Below, piece after piece: positions 63,914 to 64,000 of a stretch of 64,000 nucleotides of DNA. Numbering within the stretch: position 1 is the stretch's first letter; each line of letters opens with the position of its first letter. The translations under genes and the position numbers were made by a program. Source of the stretch: Bacillus sp. (in: firmicutes) (lineage in GTDB: Bacteria; Bacillota; Bacilli; Bacillales; Bacillaceae); assembly GCA_031180805.1 (NCBI GenBank), contig JAPSLL010000008.1:51265-115264 (forward strand), read 5' to 3'. The notes below the pieces were generated by a model. The model was not told the DNA's origin, did not search any database, and saw nothing but the letters and a program-made list of their open reading frames with translations.

Positions 63914-64000
63914 TTATTTCTTGTTACGTTCTGCTCGTTCCCATGCTTTTAAATGTGGATATGGGTCAAAGGACCATTCTGTTCTTCCGTTGTCCTTATA
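63914..64000 (-). CDS. C-terminal end of an unidentified protein (partial)
   Basis: On the minus strand a frame runs off the window end and closes with 28 visible residues, YKDNGRTEWSFDPYPHLKAW followed by ERAERNKK and TAA. It is rich in charged and aromatic residues and looks coding. It converges on the NSS transporter genes with a shared terminator between. Too little is visible to name it. Confidence 0.6.
   Translation of the reverse strand, partial: YKDNGRTEWSFDPYPHLKAWERAERNKK

Overview
This window is a piece of chromosome from a low-GC, spore-forming Bacillaceae bacterium. The evidence is the AT-rich base composition, strong AGGAGG-type ribosome binding sites, frequent TTG and GTG starts, several sporulation genes (YjcZ-type, CotF-type, YuzL, YunB), and gene order matching Bacillus subtilis over long stretches. 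Two blocks are nearly collinear with it: yusV/yusU - cotF-like - fadM - yuzL - fadNAE - yusI - gcvH - yusG - yusF - yusE - yusD - metNPQ - sufCDSUB, and yunF-E-D-C-B. No rRNA, tRNA, CRISPR array, intact transposase or prophage was seen. These B. subtilis comparisons are from memory, not from a search.

Layout. 1-6.4 kb: transketolase tail, a DeoR/SorC-type regulator without its usual catabolic operon, a DJ-1/PfpI protein, two small membrane proteins and an RND exporter. 6.4-11.7 kb: a decayed sugar-binding-protein fragment, a chemoreceptor, small lipoproteins and a copper-responsive csoR-copZ pair without copA. 11.8-19.2 kb: a PspA/LiaH-like membrane-stress operon beside an OmpR-type two-component system, a PadR/HAAS pair, a polytopic membrane protein with a lipoprotein, and an acetyltransferase. 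19.2-24.2 kb: a long structured leader with a tiny open reading frame and two terminators ahead of a MutS2-like ATPase lacking its Smr domain, then arylamine N-acetyltransferase, a PhzF-like protein and a GNAT enzyme. 24.4-28.1 kb: cssRS divergent from an htrB-type protease (secretion stress). 28.3-33.7 kb: tiny sporulation-type proteins, a paired SMR exporter with a frameshifted TetR regulator, a D,D-carboxypeptidase, a stand-alone tatA, ktrC and a ZIP transporter. 33.8-36.4 kb: Fur-box-preceded iron-siderophore genes and two coat proteins. 36.7-46.7 kb: fatty-acid beta-oxidation with a clear FadR operator, plus gcvH and small yus genes. 46.8-51.1 kb: O-acetylhomoserine sulfhydrylase and an S-box-controlled methionine importer. 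51.8-57.1 kb: the SUF iron-sulfur operon. 57.3-64 kb: the yun block and a methionine/alanine NSS transporter with its small subunit.

The most interesting signal is the leader at 19,235-19,572: a sigma-A promoter, a 7-10 codon reading frame whose coding bases pair with a distal segment, and two intrinsic terminators before a ribosome-splitting-type MutS2 paralogue. This resembles antibiotic-responsive attenuators. Other notable items are a family of about 215-230 bp MITE-like elements with related inverted ends, a set of REP-like GGGGACTGTCCCC / GGGTCTGACCCC hairpins that double as terminators, a hairpin enclosing the yunB ribosome binding site, and 11-bp-phased direct repeats upstream of the PspA-like operon and of a repeat lipoprotein.
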